A stretch of 11,610 bases of DNA from Bacteroidota bacterium (GTDB taxonomy: Bacteria; Bacteroidota; Bacteroidia; J057), in the NCBI GenBank assembly GCA_003696875.1, contig RFHL01000945.1, positions 1 through 11,610 on the forward strand, read 5' to 3'. This document shows positions 7,868-11,610 of the stretch, in pieces. Each line of letters begins with the position of its first letter. The first letter of the stretch is position 1. The notes beneath the pieces are model-generated. The model was not told the DNA's origin and did not search any database. It saw only the letters and a list, made by a program, of their open reading frames with translations. A program made the position numbers and the translations under genes.

Positions 7868-7912
7868 AGTGGCTTACTCCTTCATGTTTTTGGCGTGAAG
7901 GCGTAAGCCATT
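7868..7912 (+). other. Strong inverted repeat in the putative 5' leader of the second gene
   Basis: AGTGGCTTACTCCTTCA (7868-7884) pairs with TGAAGGCGTAAGCCATT (7896-7912): 17 positions with one T-C mismatch and one G-U wobble, around an 11-base loop containing five T. No T tract follows the right arm, so it is not a textbook terminator. It ends 10 bases before the ATG at 7923. If transcribed from the candidate upstream promoter it would form a stable stem next to the ribosome landing site. It could instead be a protein binding site, a second terminator element or an mRNA-stability hairpin. Confidence 0.55.
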
Positions 7913-7922
7913 TCCATCCGTC

Positions 7923-8009
7923 ATGACCAAGCCCAAGAACAGCATGAAAGCTTTTCGTACTCTGTTTTTGCTTTTTACCCTCTGTCTGGTGTATACCGGA
8001 CTGCAGGCC
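7923..8009 (+). other. Signal peptide of the tandem-repeat protein
   Basis: Residues 1-29: a basic start (Lys3, Lys5, Lys9, Arg12), a hydrophobic core 'TLFLLFTLCLVYTGL', and a Leu-Gln-Ala cleavage motif followed by Gln30-Val-Pro. This fits signal peptidase I cleavage after Ala29. There is no lipobox Cys at the cleavage point. It implies Sec export to the periplasm, the required first step for T9SS cargo. Confidence 0.85.
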
Positions 8010-11000
8010 CAGGTACCCCAGAAGATCTCCTACCAGGCGATCGCGCGGGTAAATGACACCCTGCTAACTCAGCAGACCATAGAGCTGCGCTTCACCCTGC
8101 TACGCTCCGGGTCGCCGATTTATCAGGAGCTCCACAACCCGACCACCAATAACTTTGGCTTGTTTCGGGTCAATATAGGGGATGGGCTGGTCACCTTGGG
8201 CAACTTTGCCGGTATTGATTGGGGAACAGGGTTCCCCATTACTTTGCGGGTCGAAATCAACCCCTTTGGTACGGGCTTCATCAACATGGGGTTCAATGAG
8301 ATGTATAGCGTGCCCTTCTCGCTCTACTCCGAGCGGGCCCGCTTTGTGGACAGCCTGCCGCTGGGAGACCTGGGCGATGTGCTGGTGCCGGCTCCTGGCG
8401 ATGGCGATATCATCCGCTATGATTCCGTTTCGGGTCTCTGGGTCAATGCCCCCTTTGAAGGGGCTACCGCCAATCTGGAGAGCGGAGATGGCATATTAAT
8501 CCTCAATGACACCATCATCAACACGGGTGACCTGGATGGAAGTGACGATGTGCGGATCGGTGATGCAGCCGGTGGGGATCTGGGGGGTACGTATCCCGAC
8601 CCCACCGTGGTGGGACTGCAGACCCGGGAGGTCCGCCCCGATTTGCCCACCAATGGCTTTGTGCTCAAATGGGCCGATTCTCTCAACGCCTGGTACCCGG
8701 CGCCCGATGCGGTGGCCACCAACCCGGGTGCCTCGATCAACACCGCCCCGCCCATTATCGGGGATGGCTCCCCGGTTTCTCCCTTCCGGCTGACGCCGGG
8801 GGTAACCATCAACAATGTGCTCAAATGGGATGGCTCCCAGTGGGCCCTGCGCCCGGACTCCACCAACACCTACTCCCTTGATTATGAGGTCGCCACCGGC
8901 GTACTGAATCTGCTGGAGGATACCACGGTGGTGAGTTCCGTGAACATTTCCGCTTCCGGCCTCACGGCCGGTGTGGGCATCGAGATCGTCAACAACCAGA
9001 TCAACAACATCGGCGATACCGATTCCACCAATGACATCACCATCGGCTCGGTCGCCGGGGGCGACCTGGGCGGGTTTTTCCCCAACCCGGATGTGGTGCG
9101 CATCCAGGGCGTGCCGGTCGACGGAACGGCCATCCCGGTGACGGGCCTTGTCATGAAATACGGCGGCTCCCAGTGGACCTACCTGCCCGATGAGGTGGAC
9201 GATGCCGATGCCGATGCGCAAAATGAGTTGCAGTCTCTGTCCTTCAACCCCTCGACCTTCCAATTGTCGATCTCCAATGGCAACACGGTGGGCCTGCCCA
9301 TCTACACCGGCGGCACCGGCATTACGGTCAACGGGACGGTCATTGAAAATGACGGGGATGTGAATCCGAATGATGACATCATCACTGGCAGCCTCGCCGG
9401 TGGCGACCTGAGTGGGACCTATCCCGACCCGGTGGTGGAGGCCATCCATGGCCGGCCCATTGTGCCCAACCAGCCCAGCAATGGACAGATGTACGTCTAC
9501 CAAAACGGACAGTGGGTGCTCGGCAACGTGGATGCCGATTCCCTGAACGAAATCCAGACCCTGGCCGTGAACGGGACCAATCTGAGCCTCAATCCCTTGG
9601 GAGGCACGGTGAGCCTCCTGGTTTACCAGGAAGGACAGGGGATTGACCTGATCGGGAACCTGATCGTGAATACCGGTGATACCAACGCCCTGGACGACAT
9701 CCTCATCGGCTCCCAAGCCGGGGGTGATCTGGACGATACCTACCCGAATCCTACGGTGGTCGCGATTCAAAACCGGCCCGTATCGGACCTCACCCCTGCT
9801 ATGGGGCAAATTCTGAAGTGGAATGGCACCCAGTGGGCCCCCGCCAATGACGAGTTTGAAGATGATGATACCGAGCCCGATAACGAGATCCAGGAACTGG
9901 ATATCACGGGTTTTCAGCTTTCGATCTCAGATGGCAATACCGTGGATTTGCCAGAGTACACCCCGGGGCCTGGCATTGACATCAATGGGTTGCAGATCAC
10001 GAATACCGGCGATACCAATGCCGGCGACGATGTGACCGTAAATACCCAGTCCGGTGGCGATCTCTCCGGTCTGTATCCCGACCCCAATGTGGTCGGCATA
10101 CAAGGTAACCCCGTATCGAATCAGGCACCGGTTACCGGACAGATTCTTAAGTGGAACGGTACCCAGTGGGCCCCGGCGGCTGATGAGTTTGAGGACGGCG
10201 ATAGTGAGCCGGACAACGAGTTTCAAAGTCTGTCCGTAAGCGGGTTCAACCTCACCATTAGTCCGAATGGCAATACCGTGGCTCTGCCCCAGTATCAGGG
10301 AGGAACGGCGATATCCATTGGTCCGAATAACACCATCAACAATACCGGGGACCCTATCGAGGCAGATGATATTAATATCGGAGATGCGGCCTTGGGGGAC
10401 CTGAGTGGGACTTACCCGGGTCCTTCGGTAAAAGCCCTCCAGGGATTTCCTCTGTCGGGCAATGTTCCCAGTGTCGGATATGTTCTCAAGTGGAATGGAT
10501 CGGCCTGGACCCCGCTGCCAGACAGTGGCTCTACCTACGTAGCTGGCCCTGGCATCAGCATCATCGGCAATCAGATTTCGAACATTGGCGATACCGACTC
10601 GACCAATGACCTGAACCTGGGCGACCTCGCCGGCGGCGACCTGAACGGAACCTATCCCAACCCCACCGTCGATGGCCTGCAGGGCTTTGCGGTGGCGAAT
10701 GTGGCGCCTGCTTCCAACCAGGTCCTTAAATGGAATGGCTTTGCCTGGGTACCTGCCCTCGACGACACCACCGAGCTGAATGCCGGGACTGGCATAGCCA
10801 TCGGTGCCAACAACACCATCACCAACACGGGTGACGTCATCGAAGCGGATGACATCAACATCGGAGACGCCGCTGGCGGCGACCTGGACGGAACCTACCC
10901 ATCGCCCGAAGTGGTGGCCATCCGGGGCAATGCCCTGGCTCCGGGCGTAGCCGCGCCAGGCGGCGGGGACATCCTGAAGTGGAATGGCTCGGCCTGGGCC

Positions 11001-11610
11001 CTGGCCGAGGATGATACCACCCAGCTCACAGCGGGGGTGGGGATTAACATCGGTGCCAACAACACCATCACCAACACCGGCGACCTGATCGAAGCCGATG
11101 ACATCAACATCGGCGATGCCGCTGCTGGTGATCTGGACGGGACCTATCCCGCCCCTTCGGTGGTGGCGCTGCGGGGAAACCCCATCGCACCCGCGGCGGC
11201 CCTGCCCGCCAGTGGCAACATCCTGAAATGGAACGGCTCCTTCTGGACCCTGGCCGTGGATGATACCATCCAGATCAATGCCGGTACGGGGATTTCTATT
11301 GGGGCGAATAACACCATCATCAATACCGGCGACTTGATTGAAGCCGACGACATCAACATCGGCGATGCTGCCGGCGGCGACCTGAGCGGGGCCTATCCCT
11401 CCCCTGTCGTGCAGGCGCTGCAAGGCTTTGCGGTGTCGGGCAATGTCCCGAGTAATGGCCAAATCCTGAAATGGAATGGCTCAGCCTGGACCCCGGCGGC
11501 CGATAGTGGCTCCACCTATACCGGGGGCCCGGGGATTCAGATCGTAGGCAACACCATCACCAATACCGGCGACCTGATCGAAGCCGATGACATCAACATC
11601 GGCGATGTCG
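7923..11610 (+). CDS. Large exported tandem-repeat protein with GDLSGTYPxP / LKWNGSxW repeats (3' partial)
   Basis: An ATG at 7923 opens a frame that runs without a stop to the right edge (at least 1,229 codons). Residues 1-29 are a signal peptide. Residues 30 to about 140 are a domain common at the N-terminus of large Bacteroidota surface proteins ('KISYQAIAR', 'NNFGLFRVNIGDG', 'MYSVPFSLYSERA'). From about residue 200 it is tandem repeats: at least ten copies of a unit centred on G-G-D-L-x-G-x-Y-P-x-P-x-V, followed by 'LQG-x-P', 'LKWNGS-x-W', 'GxGIxI' and 'NTGD'. Such repeats are known from very long Bacteroidota exported proteins and resemble the low-complexity shafts of tail-fibre-like proteins. 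A fibrous surface or secreted adhesin-like role is inferred. An alternative start is ATG 7944 (Met8), which gives a more typical 22-residue signal peptide; neither start has a clear Shine-Dalgarno, as is usual in this phylum. The C-terminus, and so any T9SS signal or chaperone domain, is out of view. Confidence 0.92.
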   Translation, partial: MTKPKNSMKAFRTLFLLFTLCLVYTGLQAQVPQKISYQAIARVNDTLLTQQTIELRFTLLRSGSPIYQELHNPTTNNFGLFRVNIGDGLVTLGNFAGIDWGTGFPITLRVEINPFGTGFINMGFNEMYSVPFSLYSERARFVDSLPLGDLGDVLVPAPGDGDIIRYDSVSGLWVNAPFEGATANLESGDGILILNDTIINTGDLDGSDDVRIGDAAGGDLGGTYPDPTVVGLQTREVRPDLPTNGFVLKWADSLNAWYPAPDAVATNPGASINTAPPIIGDGSPVSPFRLTPGVTINNVLKWDGSQWALRPDSTNTYSLDYEVATGVLNLLEDTTVVSSVNISASGLTAGVGIEIVNNQINNIGDTDSTNDITIGSVAGGDLGGFFPNPDVVRIQGVPVDGTAIPVTGLVMKYGGSQWTYLPDEVDDADADAQNELQSLSFNPSTFQLSISNGNTVGLPIYTGGTGITVNGTVIENDGDVNPNDDIITGSLAGGDLSGTYPDPVVEAIHGRPIVPNQPSNGQMYVYQNGQWVLGNVDADSLNEIQTLAVNGTNLSLNPLGGTVSLLVYQEGQGIDLIGNLIVNTGDTNALDDILIGSQAGGDLDDTYPNPTVVAIQNRPVSDLTPAMGQILKWNGTQWAPANDEFEDDDTEPDNEIQELDITGFQLSISDGNTVDLPEYTPGPGIDINGLQITNTGDTNAGDDVTVNTQSGGDLSGLYPDPNVVGIQGNPVSNQAPVTGQILKWNGTQWAPAADEFEDGDSEPDNEFQSLSVSGFNLTISPNGNTVALPQYQGGTAISIGPNNTINNTGDPIEADDINIGDAALGDLSGTYPGPSVKALQGFPLSGNVPSVGYVLKWNGSAWTPLPDSGSTYVAGPGISIIGNQISNIGDTDSTNDLNLGDLAGGDLNGTYPNPTVDGLQGFAVANVAPASNQVLKWNGFAWVPALDDTTELNAGTGIAIGANNTITNTGDVIEADDINIGDAAGGDLDGTYPSPEVVAIRGNALAPGVAAPGGGDILKWNGSAWALAEDDTTQLTAGVGINIGANNTITNTGDLIEADDINIGDAAAGDLDGTYPAPSVVALRGNPIAPAAALPASGNILKWNGSFWTLAVDDTIQINAGTGISIGANNTIINTGDLIEADDINIGDAAGGDLSGAYPSPVVQALQGFAVSGNVPSNGQILKWNGSAWTPAADSGSTYTGGPGIQIVGNTITNTGDLIEADDINIGDV
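8010..8342 (+). other. Bacteroidota N-terminal beta domain preceding the repeats
   Basis: Residues 30 to about 140 show 'PQKISYQAIARVND', 'QTIELRFTLLRSGSPIYQE', 'TTNNFGLFRVNIGDG', 'ITLRVEIN' and 'YSVPFSLYSERA'. I recognise this layout (QxxxYQAxxR ... N-x-x-G-[LF]-F-x-[LV]-x-I-G ... SVP[YF][AS]LYA) as a recurrent N-terminal domain in Bacteroidota proteins that continue into collagen-like, tail-fibre-like or other repetitive shafts. Its function is not known to me. Confidence 0.75.
8571..10391 (+). repeat. Repeat units 1-5: long, diverged units
   Basis: The GGDL cores start at 8571, 9057, 9399, 9720 and 10053 (residues 217, 379, 493, 600, 711), so the units are 162, 114, 107, 111 and 113 residues long. 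Units 2-5 each contain an extra block, 'NE-[LIF]-Q-x-L ... [LF]-x-[IL]-S ... GN-T-V-x-LP', starting at residues 434, 542, 654 and 765; unit 3's copy is diverged. Unit 1 is longest: it has two LKW motifs and an additional 'PIIGDGSPVSPFRL' segment. 'NIGDTDSTND' precedes unit 2, and recurs before unit 7. Confidence 0.85.
10392..11610 (+). repeat. Repeat units 6-10 and onward: short, regular units
   Basis: The cores start at 10392 (LGDL), 10632, 10875, 11124 (AGDL) and 11373, giving spacings of 80, 81, 83 and 83 residues. These units lack the NE-x-Q-x-L block. Units 7-9 share 'DDT', 'AGTGI' or 'AGVGI' and 'IGANNTI'; units 6 and 10 share 'SGNVPS', 'SAWTP', 'DSGSTY' and 'GPGI'. At the DNA level, 10800-10874 and 11049-11123 differ at only 7 of 75 positions by my count. 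The array is still running at the right edge, where the lead-in to unit 11 is visible. Confidence 0.87.
11076..11607 (+). repeat. 43-base exact direct repeat within the unit array
   Basis: Bases 11076-11118 and 11565-11607 are identical over 43 positions, 489 bases apart, and encode the linker TGDLIEADDINIGD in both places. The intervening copy (11325-11367) encodes the same peptide with several synonymous differences. This is the longest exact repeat I noticed, and it is in frame within the array. Confidence 0.85.

Noticed and set aside
8182..8499. A 105-codon + strand frame starting at 8182
   Set aside because: It overlaps the N-terminal domain of the tandem-repeat gene in another reading frame and shows no recognisable domain; a chance frame.
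9927..11462. A 511-codon open frame on the minus strand, with a similar 437-codon frame at 8496-9809
   Set aside because: Both mirror the tandem units of the + strand gene: recurrent 'IADVDVIGFDQVAG'-type segments are the reverse complement of the linker and core motifs. The + strand frame has a signal peptide and recognised domains, so these are shadows.
8571..11610. CRISPR-like or non-coding tandem array
   Set aside because: The period is 240-486 bases, the repeats are coding, in frame and imperfect, and there are no short conserved repeats separated by unique spacers.
7923..11610. Prophage tail-fibre gene
   Set aside because: The repeats resemble fibre shafts, but the Sec signal peptide and Bacteroidota N-terminal domain indicate an exported cellular protein, and no phage structural, lysis or integrase gene is present in the window.

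Overview
The window is GC-rich bacterial DNA (well above half G+C by eye) and almost entirely coding on the + strand. It holds two very large genes for exported, repeat-built proteins, both running off the window. Three signatures point to Bacteroidota: a C-terminal type IX secretion (T9SS) sorting domain on the first protein, a characteristic Bacteroidota N-terminal domain on the second, and a TAnnTTTG-like promoter candidate between them. Genus cannot be read from this; a GC-rich marine or environmental lineage (Saprospiria- or Rhodothermia-like) is only a guess.

Bases 1-7769 encode the C-terminal 2,589 or so residues of a giant FG-GAP/VCBS protein. It begins in the tail of a fibronectin-III-like domain and then repeats a ~490-residue module four times. 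Each module has exactly seven FG-GAP repeats (28 Ca2+-loop-like motifs in all) followed by one Fn3-like domain. After the last module come ~450 residues of non-repeat C-terminal region and an 89-residue T9SS sorting domain. The simplest reading is a string of seven-bladed, calcium-binding beta-propellers, exported through the outer membrane.

Bases 7770-7922 are a 153-base intergenic gap with two strong inverted repeats and a plausible Bacteroidota promoter. The second hairpin ends only 10 bases before the next ATG.

Bases 7923-11610 are a second open frame with no stop in the window (at least 1,229 codons). It has a signal peptide, a ~110-residue Bacteroidota N-terminal domain, and then at least ten tandem units around GDL-x-G-x-YP-x-P and LKWNGS-x-W motifs. 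Units 1-5 are long and diverged (107-162 residues); units 6-10 are short and regular (80-83 residues), with an apparent four-unit higher-order pattern and a 43-base exact DNA repeat.

Both proteins look like cell-surface or secreted scaffold/adhesin-type molecules. No enzyme, mobile element, RNA gene or CRISPR array was found. The window does not show a recognisable defence or metabolic system; its interest lies in the modular architecture and evolution of these two giants.
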